A stretch of DNA of 45,425 nt from a bacterium (GCA_021157815.1 JAGGVT010000181.1:1-45425); one strand, 5' to 3'; positions 1-8,579 are shown, counted from the stretch's first letter. Translations and numbers: made by a program. The notes: generated by a model not told the origin, from the sequence alone.

Positions 1-131
1 GGGGCTGTTGAAAAAGGGCTGAATGTAGGGGGTAGGTCTCTGTGCCTACCCTAAATATTGGCATAAATACAGGGCAACCACGGAGAGTTGCCCCTACGGT
101 CTGGGATATAATGGGCTTTTTCAACAGCCCC
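1..131 (+). repeat. Family A element, copy 1 (131-bp MITE-like)
   Basis: Terminal inverted repeats are GGGGCTGTTGAAAAA at the left and TTTTTCAACAGCCCC at the right. The interior has two hairpins, GGTAGG/CCTACC and GGGCAAC/GTTGCCC. Other copies lie at 4080-4210, 15572-15702 and 27742-27872, all exactly 131 bp. The right flank is CGAAAGCGGGAATCC, half of the hairpin that also flanks copies 2 and 3. The left flank is outside the window. There is no coding capacity, so movement would need a transposase elsewhere. Confidence 0.85.
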
Positions 132-329
132 GAAAGCGGGAATCCATTTTAAAGTTCCCTTTCTCTGCCAGAGAGGATAAAGACAAAGAATTACTTCATA
201 TTAAATACTAGTTAACATTTGCATCAGAAGAAAATTGGATTCCCGCTTTCGCGGGAATGACGCGCTGTTTGGCCTGACGCGCTTTTTGGCCTGACAGGTT
301 GTTCGGAATAACAGGTTGTTCGGAATAAC
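132..329. repeat. H element remainder plus four 17-bp units
   Basis: Positions 132-261 are the rest of a hairpin-ended element (family H); its right end is an intact palindrome, ATTCCCGCTTTCGCGGGAAT. Positions 262-329 hold four consecutive 17-bp units. On the minus strand two read GTTATTCCGAACAACCT, followed by GTCAGGCCAAAAAGCGC and GTCAGGCCAAACAGCGC. They run directly into GTCATTCCCGCGAAAGC of H, which is itself a 17-mer. Confidence 0.7.
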
Positions 330-336
330 AGGTTGC

Positions 337-367
337 TTGCATTTCCGACAGGCTCTTAAACCCTCTG
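337..367 (-). repeat. Family D end fragment
   Basis: TTTCCGACAGGCTCTTAAACCCTCTGC nearly matches the right end of the D element at 31841-31872 (TTTCCGGCAGGCTCTTTAACCCTCTGC). It stops six bases before the stop codon of the glycosyltransferase gene to its right. No second end is visible, so this is a solo end or a decayed copy. Confidence 0.5.
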
Positions 368-372
368 CTATT

Positions 373-1491
373 CTAAATCTCACCACTTCCGTGAATATTA
401 GAATTTTTCTCCTGCCAGCATTTATCCACAAATTCCTTTATCTGCTTTCTGAATACGCTGACATCGAATTTACGCGCGTGTTCGATTAATCCAGCCTTGT
501 CAAACAACATTGAATCAAAACGATTGACCGCATCGTTGAGAGATTCCGGTGTCTGTTCACTGAAGAAAGTTCCGGTTTTATTTTCAACAACAGTCTCAAG
601 CGCGCCGCCTGCGCCGTAGGCGATAACCGGAGTCCCGGCTGACATCGCCTCGATTGGAGTCAAACCGAAATCCTCGAAACTGGTGAAAACAAGCGCTTTC
701 GCCTGGCCGTAAACTCTCGGAAGATCATCCTCAGGCACGAATCCAAGAAACTCAATATTCGGTTTCGCTATCGATTTTAGTTTATCCTCATCGGGCCCAA
801 TACCAAGAACCTTCAGCGGCAGGCCATTTTGATTAAACGCATCAATTGCGAGATCAACTCTTTTATACGGGACAAACCGATGGGCAATAAGGTAGTAATC
901 CCGCTTTGCGCCATCATAAGCGAATTTGTCAACATCAACCGGCGGATAAATCACAACGTCACCCTTGCGGTTATATGTGCGTTTAAGGCGGCGATCAACC
1001 TCATGGCTTATTGGAATGAAGTAATCGACCTGCGAATTCGACTCAAGATCGAATTTCCTCAACGGGCCAATCATCATGTCGAACAGAATTCGCTTCACAC
1101 CTGAAAGGCTCGCGCGATAGACACCATGAAGTTCCCAGATATATCGCATGGGCGTATAGATATATGAAATGTGAATGGCGCCATCCGGCCTTCGAATACC
1201 CTTTGCGCAGCAGTGGTTTGAGGAGAGGATGACATCAAATCCGCTTAAATCAAAAGAGCGAAATGCTTTCGGCATGAAGGGAAGATAGTTGCGATATTTC
1301 TCTTTCGAGTTGTGCCATGACTGCAGGAATGAGGTTCGAACACGCTCAGGCGGGAAGATGTCGCCAAAACGCTGTTTATCGTAAACGGATGTAAAAATCG
1401 GCGCATCGGGGAACATGTCGGCAAACTCCATGACACACCTTTCAGCGCCGCCAAATCCGGTAAGCCATTCATGCACGATTGCGAGTTTCAT
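373..1491 (-). CDS. GT4-family glycosyltransferase
   Basis: Predicted cytoplasmic GT-B glycosyltransferase (GT4 family, 372 residues) that would transfer a sugar from a nucleotide-sugar donor to a growing surface polysaccharide or lipid-linked glycan. The N-terminus MKLAIVHEWLTGFGGAER carries the glycine-rich acceptor-domain loop. The C-terminal half has the donor-site pattern FGLTPIEAMSAGTPVIAYG with the EX7E-type glutamates usual in GT4 enzymes. YIYTPMRYIWELHG in the middle resembles the mannosyltransferase-like subgroup, but the sugar specificity cannot be read from sequence. It starts at ATG, 6 bp after the stop of the neighbouring glycosyltransferase, so the two are almost certainly co-transcribed. 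Confidence 0.85.
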   Translation of the reverse strand: MKLAIVHEWLTGFGGAERCVMEFADMFPDAPIFTSVYDKQRFGDIFPPERVRTSFLQSWHNSKEKYRNYLPFMPKAFRSFDLSGFDVILSSNHCCAKGIRRPDGAIHISYIYTPMRYIWELHGVYRASLSGVKRILFDMMIGPLRKFDLESNSQVDYFIPISHEVDRRLKRTYNRKGDVVIYPPVDVDKFAYDGAKRDYYLIAHRFVPYKRVDLAIDAFNQNGLPLKVLGIGPDEDKLKSIAKPNIEFLGFVPEDDLPRVYGQAKALVFTSFEDFGLTPIEAMSAGTPVIAYGAGGALETVVENKTGTFFSEQTPESLNDAVNRFDSMLFDKAGLIEHARKFDVSVFRKQIKEFVDKCWQEKNSNIHGSGEI

Positions 1492-1497
1492 TATCGA

Positions 1498-2847
1498 TTA
1501 TTTCTCATTCTTATCCGCATCTTTATGTTTATCCTCATGCTCTTTTATCATCGCCTCAACTTCATCATCATAGAGATATTCAGCCAATATCTCGCTTTCA
1601 GTGAATATATGTTCATCATACGACAATCCAATCGGCCTGTCCTCAAGCAGATCGATATAAACCTGCTCAATCCTTTTTGCCAGATCATTCCAGTCGTAGA
1701 GCTTTTTATATCCCTTCGATTTTTCGCGCGCGCGTTCATACAGCGCATCATTGGCGATTATCGCCTCCAGCTTTTCCGCAAGTTGCTCAACATCATTCGG
1801 ATCAACAAGTGTAACATGCTTTTTAATCCTTTCGTTGACATCACCAACTGTCGATACAGTTGTTATCATGGGAGCGTCAAAATGCCCGAATGTAATCATG
1901 CTGGAACGCCGGTCGGAATAGCCATCCGTAAACGGAAAAACCCCGACACGCGCGATTGTGAAAATCTCCGCGGCTTCCTCGATGGGAAGAAATCCCTTGA
2001 ATTTGACTTTGTCCTTAAGCGCTCCTTGATTCGAGATGTAATTGATAAACCGATCGTATGATTTCCTGTGGGGATCAAAAGCGCCGACATGCCACAATTC
2101 GCATTTATACCCGCTTATGCAGATTTTCTCAAACGCTTTCAGCAGAACCTCGAAACCCTTGTGCGGATGAAGGAATCCGTAGTTTACTATTACGCCATCC
2201 TCCGGAACATCCCATTTGCGCCTGAGATTTTCTTTGTTGTCTTCAAATTTGATTTTCAAACTGTCGTAATTCTCTGGAAGCACAGGTCCAATCGGTATTA
2301 CCCGCGATTGCTTTTTGCTCAGCGTGCTGAATCGAAAGCGCAGGGCGTCCCTTTCCTGAATCGATGGAAACAGAATCATTGATACCTCGCTGAGAAGCGG
2401 CATTATTGCCGCTTTCCTCAGCATGCGCGCATGGCTGAATTCATGAATTGTGATTATGTACGGCGATGCCAGTTTCCGTGCTTTAAGCTGCATGCCCAGA
2501 AGGCTCGGAGCGAAACCTTTTCCGAATCCCTTTGATGGATACTGCAGGTGAATTATGTCCGGTTCAATCTTGAGAATCCGCTTCAGAAGCGAACCGCCGT
2601 AAAAAACCGACCAGCCTCTCATCACAGGATGAATTTTGATGTTCTCATGCGGTGAGTTTTCATCCGCATCCTTTGACGTGATAACATCGACCTGATGCCC
2701 CAAACCCGCAAGGCGTTTCGACAGTTCGTACGTGTTATCCCCCACGCCGCACCGCATCGGTGGAAACGAACCCACTATCTGCACTATTTTTAATTTTTCC
2801 GTGATTTCCTCTCTAACCTCATTCCAAATTTGTTGAGTGTAAAGCAC
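1498..2847 (-). CDS. GT4-family glycosyltransferase, start uncertain
   Basis: Second GT-B/GT4 glycosyltransferase, about 449 residues. The fold begins at KIVQIVGSFPPMRCGVGDN, the typical first strand and glycine loop; GFLHPHKGFEVLLKAFEKI marks the start of the donor domain. A charged tail (EHEDKHKDADKNEK) follows the usual end of the family. No ATG precedes the fold. I chose GTG at 2847 because CAGGAGG lies upstream (2862-2867), although the 14-base spacing is long. Alternatives are TTG at 2922 and a GTG inside KIVQ. It probably works with the downstream glycosyltransferase on the same glycan. Confidence 0.8.
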   Translation of the reverse strand: MLYTQQIWNEVREEITEKLKIVQIVGSFPPMRCGVGDNTYELSKRLAGLGHQVDVITSKDADENSPHENIKIHPVMRGWSVFYGGSLLKRILKIEPDIIHLQYPSKGFGKGFAPSLLGMQLKARKLASPYIITIHEFSHARMLRKAAIMPLLSEVSMILFPSIQERDALRFRFSTLSKKQSRVIPIGPVLPENYDSLKIKFEDNKENLRRKWDVPEDGVIVNYGFLHPHKGFEVLLKAFEKICISGYKCELWHVGAFDPHRKSYDRFINYISNQGALKDKVKFKGFLPIEEAAEIFTIARVGVFPFTDGYSDRRSSMITFGHFDAPMITTVSTVGDVNERIKKHVTLVDPNDVEQLAEKLEAIIANDALYERAREKSKGYKKLYDWNDLAKRIEQVYIDLLEDRPIGLSYDEHIFTESEILAEYLYDDEVEAMIKEHEDKHKDADKNEK

Positions 2848-3033
2848 CGCAATTATAACAACCTCCTGCAGTATCGCGAAACAGGTTATAATATGCGTGA
2901 TGGAAAATCGAACGGATGACAATCGACTTAAACGCTATTTGCTGATTATATCCGGCGGCGCGCTGCCCCGATTTTACAAGCGCCCACGAACATGCGGACA
3001 TTTACATCCGACACCTCCTTTTGCCGAATCATT

Positions 3034-3154
3034 TAGTAAGTTAGTAAGTTAGAAGGTTAGTAAGTTAGAAGGTTAGTAAGTTAGCAGGTTAGTAAGTTAG
3101 TAAGTTAGCAGGTTAGTAAGTTAGTAAGTTAGCAGGTTAGTAAGTTGGTAAGTT
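3034..3154. repeat. 8-bp tandem array K1 (GTTAGTAA / GTTAGCAG)
   Basis: About 15 near-identical 8-bp units of consensus GTTAGYAR in the divergent gap between the glycosyltransferase operon and the comEA-like gene. The period of 8 with TAG in each unit closes all three forward frames, so it is non-coding. A longer array of the same consensus lies at 45164-45393. Confidence 0.9.
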
Positions 3155-3160
3155 TATTCT

Positions 3161-3183
3161 GCTTTTACCTGGGAGCGCTGGAT
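3161..3183 (+). repeat. Solo end of family F
   Basis: CTTTTACCTGGGAGCGCTGG matches the outer arm of the complete F element at 8285-8476. No partner arm is seen nearby, so this is a decayed or truncated copy. Confidence 0.5.
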
Positions 3184-3278
3184 TCCAGATAGTAACTATT
3201 TACAGCATTTCCTCGACTGCTTTTGTGAGTCATCCATCTGATTACTCCCTATAAATGCAATGCTGAACAACGCCTGAT

Positions 3279-3887
3279 TTATATATATATTAAATCCTTG
3301 ATTTTAGCGTATGTGCCCTCAGCGATTCCCTTTACGCTCATGATTTCAGTCTTCTTTTTAAACCCGCTGTTCCTGGTTCGATAATCGATAATATCCTGCG
3401 CGCGAATATCTCCGACTCCCGGAAGCGCCGTCAGTTCCTCTTTTGATGCAGTATTCAGGTTGATTGGAAACCGCACTTCCCTTGATGTTGAGCGTGCAGC
3501 CTTGATGCTTTCATCATTGGTAATCAACGGTGAGTCTATCTTCTCGCCTTTTATGGGAACATACAGTTTCTGGCCATCGAAAATGTTCTCGGCAAGATTC
3601 AGGAAACTCGTATCGGCGTTTTCGATTGTGCCGCCTGCTGTTTTGATCGCGTCTGTAACTCGGCTTTCATACGGCAGTTCAATCAGTCCGGGATTCGCAA
3701 CAGCGCCGGCGACATGCACCAGTATTGTTTCAGGTGTTTTATCCGCATCCAAATCTGCCGCCAGCGCACTGTCATTTTTGGAAATGTTATACGCAATCAT
3801 GTCCATTGCCACAGTGGCAATCCATACAACGACAAGGATTGAAAACACGGTGATGCCGAGAATTTCTGATCTGCTCAGATTTTTCAA
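3279..3887 (-). CDS. comEA: ComEA-like SLBB plus helix-hairpin-helix protein
   Basis: Membrane-anchored DNA-binding protein of the ComEA type (202 residues), which in competent bacteria holds incoming double-stranded DNA at the outer face of the inner membrane. One N-terminal transmembrane helix (about residues 10-32) is followed by an SLBB-like segment (ILVHVAGAVANPGLIELP, about 54-72). The C-terminal tandem helix-hairpin-helix has INLNTASKEELTALPGVG and MSVKGIAEGTYAKIKDL. The start is TTG with GGAG eight bases upstream. No comEC or pilus assembly gene is adjacent, though a pseudopilin lies at 28-29 kb. Confidence 0.85.
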   Translation of the reverse strand: MKNLSRSEILGITVFSILVVVWIATVAMDMIAYNISKNDSALAADLDADKTPETILVHVAGAVANPGLIELPYESRVTDAIKTAGGTIENADTSFLNLAENIFDGQKLYVPIKGEKIDSPLITNDESIKAARSTSREVRFPINLNTASKEELTALPGVGDIRAQDIIDYRTRNSGFKKKTEIMSVKGIAEGTYAKIKDLIYI

Positions 3888-3962
3888 TTTACAACTCCGC
3901 TGATTTACAACAGTTGGATTAATTTTACATGATTGCCCTGAATATGTCTATTGGAACACAAC

Positions 3963-4064
3963 GCCAGGTCAAATAACGCGTTAGGTCGAATAACCTGTTA
4001 TGCCGAACAACTCGCAAGAATGAATTACCCACTAGGTCGAATTACCCATCAAGTATTATAACCC
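3963..4064 (+). repeat. Array J1: six diverse 17-bp units
   Basis: Six back-to-back 17-bp units: GCCAGGTCAAATAACGC, GTTAGGTCGAATAACCT, GTTATGCCGAACAACTC, GCAAGAATGAATTACCC, ACTAGGTCGAATTACCC and ATCAAGTATTATAACCC. They run without a gap into GTCATTCCCGCGAAAG of the H hairpin. The period is exact although the units differ considerably. Confidence 0.7.
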
Positions 4065-4356
4065 GTCATTCCCGCGAAAGGGACTGTTGAAAAACCTAAT
4101 TATGTAGGGGCAGGTCTCTGTGCCTGCCTTTAGGTTTGCTGTAAATACAGGGCAGCCACAGAGGGCTGCCCCTACGATTCGGGATAAAACAAGCTTTTTC
4201 AACATGCCCCGAAAGCGGGAATCCAATTTTCTTTTTTTTCAAATATAAGACAATGCATGTATGGTTGAGCTGATTAAAACTTTAACCAGGAAGGGAAAGA
4301 CCTGTACGACGATCTGGTTTAAGAAAAAAATGGATTCCCGCTTTCGCGGGAATGAC
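4065..4356 (+). repeat. H element interrupted by family A copy 2 (4080-4210)
   Basis: The outer ends are GTCATTCCCGCGAAAG (4065-4080) and CTTTCGCGGGAATGAC. The right hairpin is intact. The left hairpin, ATTCCCGC-GAAA-GCGGGAAT when empty, is split in its loop by a 131-bp A element with CGAAAG at both junctions. This A copy has GGCAGG/CCTGCC and GGGCAGCC/GGCTGCCC stems, compensatory variants of the stems in copy 1. Confidence 0.75.
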
Positions 4357-4518
4357 GTAACCTTGTTTCGCGGTAATGACGGAATCTTTTTCCTTTTCCT
4401 GGCTTAGCATCCAATAAAATTATGATTAGATACGTTAAACGCCATGTTAGTTGAACATACATTTTGAATAATACCGAACCAAACTTGCGCAAAAACTCAT
4501 TTGGGTTACACTTGTCGC

Positions 4519-5307
4519 ATGATTTTAAAAAGGAACGCGATAAAAAAGCTGTTTCAGCGTTTTGCGATTATTCCTCCACTCGCGCTTCTAATCCTGCTAT
4601 TCTCAACCGCCGACGCTAACGCCGGCGAACGGTATGCAGTACTTATGCAGAATGTCGGTGTCGGACTTGTGAACCGTTTGGAGAAAGTGCTTCTTGAGGA
4701 TTATCATTTCCCCGCTGAAAATGTCTCTTATTACCGCTGCCTTGATGAGGACGGGAAAGAAATATCCGGCGCAATGCTGGCTGAATCAGTGTTGTCAAAA
4801 CTCGATGAGCTTTCCTGTGAATTACAACCAGGCGATAAACTCATTATTGCCTTTCTATGCCACATGAAAAGCGGATTCTGTGTGAATGCATCGCTGACAT
4901 ACAAGGAGCTGGAGGATGCGCTGGCAATTTTCGATGACGATGTCGATATTATTTTGTTCATGGAGGGCTGCCATTCCGCAGGCGCATTGAAGGTTGTCGA
5001 ATCGGCGGACGCGCTTATTACATCCGCGGAAACCGGAGAGATATGCTACGGCGGATTCATGCGTTTCTGGATAAACGCAATCGATCCTAAACATGAGGCA
5101 TATAAAAATGCCGATACTGACAACAATGGCTTTGTTACTGTCGGTGAGGCGTACGAGTACGCAAGAGATGAGAAGAAACTCGCTAAATGGTATCGTGATC
5201 TCGATGATAAAGTCTGGCCTTTCCCTGATTTTTACCCAACCCCGACCGCACTTTTTCAGGATGGCGGTGAGTCGCTGACTCTTTGTGAGAATTATTACAG
5301 GTTTTAA
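4519..5307 (+). CDS. Secreted caspase-like (clan CD) protein with EF-hand-like loop
   Basis: Probable exported cysteine-protease-like protein, 262 residues from the ATG at 4519 (a TTG at 4501 is a less likely start). A signal peptide with core IIPPLALLILLFSTADANA is followed by a caspase/C13-type fold. Strand LIIAFLCHMKSG contains the candidate catalytic His (about H115), and strand IILFMEGCHSAGAL the candidate catalytic Cys (about C151), matching the GHG and DxCHSG stations of clan CD peptidases. A calcium-loop-like segment DTDNNGFVTVGE (about 199-210) lies before the C-terminus. The usual GHG is changed to CHM, so activity is not assured. No obvious inhibitor or partner is adjacent. Confidence 0.65.
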   Translation: MILKRNAIKKLFQRFAIIPPLALLILLFSTADANAGERYAVLMQNVGVGLVNRLEKVLLEDYHFPAENVSYYRCLDEDGKEISGAMLAESVLSKLDELSCELQPGDKLIIAFLCHMKSGFCVNASLTYKELEDALAIFDDDVDIILFMEGCHSAGALKVVESADALITSAETGEICYGGFMRFWINAIDPKHEAYKNADTDNNGFVTVGEAYEYARDEKKLAKWYRDLDDKVWPFPDFYPTPTALFQDGGESLTLCENYYRF

Positions 5308-5320
5308 CAGAGCTATTTTC

Positions 5321-5617
5321 AGGATCGTTGCTTGCTGTACTCTGAAGTTGCCATTTCTAATGCGGCACATCGGGGCACAGCAAGGAAGATGTCTCAGAAT
5401 GTAAAATAATGCACGAAACATTGTCATTCTGAGCGCAGCGAAGAATCTATAAGCTGCTGTGTTGATGATTAAACCTGACAAGAATAATTCGCATTGTCGA
5501 GAATAGATCCTTCGCTTCGCTCAGGATGACAGAAAAAGACGGGTTCTGAGACAGCTTCCAAGCGGCGTTCCTACATATAATAGTTTATCCGCATAGCCAA
5601 GACTTTTTCAACAGCCC
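5321..5617 (-). repeat. A' element copy, split by a G element
   Basis: This reverse-orientation relative of the A' element at 33749-33914 aligns over GAAGTTGCCATTTCTAATGC and over the outer end TTTTTCAACAGCCCT. It is interrupted at 5385-5558 by a different element and lacks its left-hand terminus. Confidence 0.65.
5385..5558. repeat. Family G element 1 (174 bp) nested in A'
   Basis: The ends are GAAGATGTCTCAGAA and TTCTGAGACAGCTTC, with inner arms TGTCATTCTGAGCGCAGCGA and TTCGCTCAGGATGACA. A CAAG duplication flanks it (5381-5384 and 5559-5562). Removing the element and one CAAG restores a continuous match to the uninterrupted A' copy at 33.8 kb. Confidence 0.7.
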
Positions 5618-5663
5618 TGAGACACAGGCGCTACGCAAATATCCAATAACGGATTTTTAAAGT

Positions 5664-5692
5664 TTGCCAAGAGCCACCTCCGGTGTTATACT
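5664..5692 (+). promoter_or_regulatory. Predicted sigma70-type promoter for scpA operon
   Basis: TTGCCA (5664-5669) and TATACT (5687-5692) are separated by 17 bp, and the first gene of the scpA-scpB-dac operon begins 68 bp further on. Confidence 0.55.
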
Positions 5693-5759
5693 CTTTTACT
5701 TATAGTGTTTATCAGTGATTCAGGCGTATATTTGAGCGAATCTCTGAGCGTGGACAACA

Positions 5760-6515
5760 ATGAATATACAGAAGGCCAGTGAATATCAGATAGGCATCAA
5801 GGATGTTTTCGAGGGTCCTCTCGACCTTCTGATGCATCTTATCCGCGTGAATGAGATAGACATTTATGATATTCCCATAAGTTTCATTCTTGACAAATAT
5901 CTGAGTTACCTTAAAACGATTGAGAAGCTGGACATAAATATCTCAAGCGAATTTCTTCTGATGGTCGCTACTCTGCTGGAGATAAAATCCCGGATGCTGC
6001 TGCCGACCAGTTATCTGGATAATCTGGAAAGCGATGACGAGTGGCTGGCGTCACTGACCGACCCTCGCCATGAACTTGTCAGGGCGCTTGTTTTTAATGA
6101 TATTCACCGTCGAATAGAGGATGACCTTCGGGAACATGAGGAATCCCAAATGAGGGTTTTCCCGGCGGCGTGCCGTAATTTGGATATTGGCAACGATTCG
6201 GATGTCAGTTTCGACTTGGAGAAGATTGGCCTTTTTGACCTGTTGACCGCCTATCAGCAGATGCTTCTTCGTGAAAAACCGGAGACAATATATATTAAAA
6301 TGCCCACTGAATCGCTGGAGGCGACAATCGATGAATTAATCGCATGGCGCGGCGGCGGGGCAGGGAAATCAACATTTAGAGAGGCCGTTGGCGCGAATCT
6401 TTTTCCTGCAAAAGTGATAATTGTCTTTTTGGCGATACTTGAACTCGCGCGAATCGGCTATGTCGAAATTAAGCAGGATTCAAAAAAAAGCGAGATAAGA
6501 ATGTATTGGAAGTGA
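5760..6515 (+). CDS. scpA: Segregation and condensation protein ScpA
   Basis: Kleisin subunit of the SMC-ScpAB condensin complex that organises the nucleoid and supports chromosome segregation. It has 251 residues, the usual length. The N-terminal signature FEGPLDLLMHLIRVNEIDIY is clear, followed by DIPISFILDKYLSYL and LLMVATLLEIKSRMLLP, the SMC-neck-binding region. The C-terminal winged-helix part ends in VIIVFLAILELARIGYVEI. It is followed 3 bp later by scpB, the standard order. No smc gene is in the window. Confidence 0.95.
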   Translation: MNIQKASEYQIGIKDVFEGPLDLLMHLIRVNEIDIYDIPISFILDKYLSYLKTIEKLDINISSEFLLMVATLLEIKSRMLLPTSYLDNLESDDEWLASLTDPRHELVRALVFNDIHRRIEDDLREHEESQMRVFPAACRNLDIGNDSDVSFDLEKIGLFDLLTAYQQMLLREKPETIYIKMPTESLEATIDELIAWRGGGAGKSTFREAVGANLFPAKVIIVFLAILELARIGYVEIKQDSKKSEIRMYWK

Positions 6516-6518
6516 TTT

Positions 6519-7349
6519 ATGGTGTCAGATGAAATAAATAACACGACGGAAAATGCAGACAGCGATGAATTGAACAGCTTGAGCGAGTTGGAAACGATGT
6601 CGATGGATTTTGTTGACCAAAGGCTGGACAGCGTTGATTATGTCAGGAACCTTATTGAGGGAATTTTGTTGATGAGCTCTGAACCGCTTGAGATAAGTCG
6701 CATTGCGAAGTCACTTGGAATAAAAAAGGCTGTTGCGGAGAAAGCGTCTGAAATACTGGTTGAGGACTATCAAACCCGGGGAATACTAATTCAGGAAATC
6801 GGCGATGGTTTGCAGCTTGGGACAAATCCTGACATAGCTGAACACCTGGAGCGGTTTTTCCAGATTGAGCGCAGGCGTCGCGTTTCACGCGCGGGGCTTC
6901 AGACGCTGTCGATAATAGCGTACAACCAGCCGATTACTCGCGCGGAAGTGGAATCATTCCGAGGCGGGATTAATTCAGGCGGTGTGCTGCAATCGCTTTT
7001 GGAAAGAGACCTTGTGAAGATAGCAGGCCGGAAAGAAACGCCCGGAAATCCATATCTGTATAGTGTCAGCGATGCCTTCCTGAAATATTTCGGGCTTAAA
7101 ACCATAGAGGAATTGAAGGAAAAGCTCCCGGCAATTGAGGATAAAATCGCGAGCGATGGCGATATCGCACAATTGAAACTTAAAGACCTTGGTATCAGCC
7201 ATGGTGAAAAAGAGATGCCGCAGGATGATGATACTATTACGAATGATTTGCTCAATAGTCTGGTCAGTGAAGATGAGCTAAACACAGATATGCCGGAATC
7301 AATTGAAAACAATCCGGATGAGACTAAAAAAGGCAGCGATATTACATGA
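6519..7349 (+). CDS. scpB: Segregation and condensation protein ScpB
   Basis: ScpB partner of ScpA, a dimeric tandem winged-helix protein that binds the kleisin. It has 276 residues. LIEGILLMSSEPLEISRIAK starts the first winged helix, and LQTLSIIAYNQPITRAEVES plus DLVKIAGRKETPGNPYLYSV are hallmark ScpB segments of the second. Acidic extensions at both ends (about the first 40 and last 60 residues) make it longer than typical ScpB of about 190-200 residues. Its stop codon overlaps the ATG of the next gene (ATGA), indicating translational coupling. Confidence 0.95.
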   Translation: MVSDEINNTTENADSDELNSLSELETMSMDFVDQRLDSVDYVRNLIEGILLMSSEPLEISRIAKSLGIKKAVAEKASEILVEDYQTRGILIQEIGDGLQLGTNPDIAEHLERFFQIERRRRVSRAGLQTLSIIAYNQPITRAEVESFRGGINSGGVLQSLLERDLVKIAGRKETPGNPYLYSVSDAFLKYFGLKTIEELKEKLPAIEDKIASDGDIAQLKLKDLGISHGEKEMPQDDDTITNDLLNSLVSEDELNTDMPESIENNPDETKKGSDIT

Positions 7350-8233
7350 GAAAAGGGATAACGATATTTTTCATACTTTCTATCCTGATGTTCATTCCCA
7401 ATTTTACTGATGCGTCAGATGAAATAACAATCGATTGCCTGGGTGGAGCAATTCTTGTTGAATACAAAACATCGAATGTAATTTACCAGCAGAATGCGGA
7501 TACAAAATGGCCTCCAGCGAGTTTGACCAAGATAATGACGGCGATAATCGCTCTTGAGGAGGGGAATCTGAATGATGATGTTGTGTTCAGTGTAAACGCT
7601 GTCAAACAGGAAAAAAGCAATCTTGGGCTTAATGAGGGAGTGCGAGTTCCTTTGTATAAACTGATTGAGGCGATGCTTGTCAAGAGCGGCAACGATGCGG
7701 CAGTTGCAATCGCTGAACATATCGATGGCACTGAGGAGAAATTCGCGGAGCGAATGAATAAGAAGGCGAAAAATCTTGGGATGTTCAATACAAATTTTAC
7801 GAACGCATCCGGGCTTCCTGATGATGACCAGTATTCCACCGCGCGCGACCTTGCGAACCTTGCCATTTACGCGATGAGGCAAAATGAATTCAGCCGGATT
7901 GTCTGCCAGCGCGAACTTGAATTTATAAACGAGGACGCGACAGAAAACAGAACGTTATATTCCACTAACAAACTCCTGGGACATCACCCGCTCGTGGATG
8001 GGATTAAAACAGGTTTCACAAACAAAGCGCATCACTGCCTTGCGGCAAGCGCAGCTTTTCGCGATTATCGCCTGATTTCAGTTGTTCTCGGTACGAAGCG
8101 TAAACAAATGCTGCTGGATGAAACCGAGGAATTGCTTGATTACGGGTTCGAACTGCATGACCCGCTATATCCGTTATACAGGGATTACCAACTCGAAAGT
8201 CCAATTGCTGATGAAAACGATAATTCAGATTAG
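7346..8233 (+). CDS. dacF: D-alanyl-D-alanine carboxypeptidase (S11 family)
   Basis: Periplasmic low-molecular-weight penicillin-binding protein that trims the terminal D-Ala from peptidoglycan stem peptides. It has 295 residues with a signal peptide (ITIFFILSILMFIPNFTDAS). All three active-site motifs are present: SLTK (S59, K62), SGN (114-116) and KTG (221-223). It ends soon after the catalytic domain, without the C-terminal beta domain and amphipathic anchor of PBP5, so it may be soluble. Coupling to scpAB is seen in several Gram-positive genomes. The symbol is by family only. Confidence 0.9.
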   Translation: MRKGITIFFILSILMFIPNFTDASDEITIDCLGGAILVEYKTSNVIYQQNADTKWPPASLTKIMTAIIALEEGNLNDDVVFSVNAVKQEKSNLGLNEGVRVPLYKLIEAMLVKSGNDAAVAIAEHIDGTEEKFAERMNKKAKNLGMFNTNFTNASGLPDDDQYSTARDLANLAIYAMRQNEFSRIVCQRELEFINEDATENRTLYSTNKLLGHHPLVDGIKTGFTNKAHHCLAASAAFRDYRLISVVLGTKRKQMLLDETEELLDYGFELHDPLYPLYRDYQLESPIADENDNSD

Positions 8234-8284
8234 CTAGCCGTCCCTGAAAAAACCATGTTTTAAGATATTGCGTTTTATAAATAT

Positions 8285-8476
8285 ATCTTTCCCCGGGAGC
8301 GCTGGTCTCTGACCGGCACCTGGACGGGTTAACTAAAATGTAAAAATGGGAATCTTACAAACATTGTTGATTAGCTCAACGTCTTTCTTTTAGTATGTCG
8401 TTTGTTGGATAAGCTCAATTGATTTCTATTAACCTAACACAGGTGCCGGTCAGAGACCAGCGCTCCCAGGAAAAGA
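8285..8476. repeat. Family F inverted-repeat element (192 bp)
   Basis: Arms of about 38 bp (8285-8322 and 8439-8476) are inverted with only a few mismatches; their core is GGGAGCGCTGGTCTCTGACC. The AT-rich interior of about 115 bp has no reading frame. It fills most of the 345-bp gap between the carboxypeptidase and the pseudouridine synthase and could act as a bidirectional terminator. Confidence 0.8.
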
Positions 8477-8579
8477 TTTTACTGTTACTACAAATCACCA
8501 GGTTTTGATTTGGCACTAACTTGTCATGGATGTTACCCCGTTTTGATGTTACGCATATCATGGCGTATCATTATCGCTG

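Noticed and set aside
1-131. Assigning family A to IS6 because the ends resemble GG..CTGTTG.AAA
   Set aside because: IS6 elements make 8-bp duplications, whereas these flanks share only 4-7 bp and sit in palindrome loops.
1471-2061. 196-codon plus-strand frame
   Set aside because: It is antisense to the clearly real second glycosyltransferase and shows no protein-like features.
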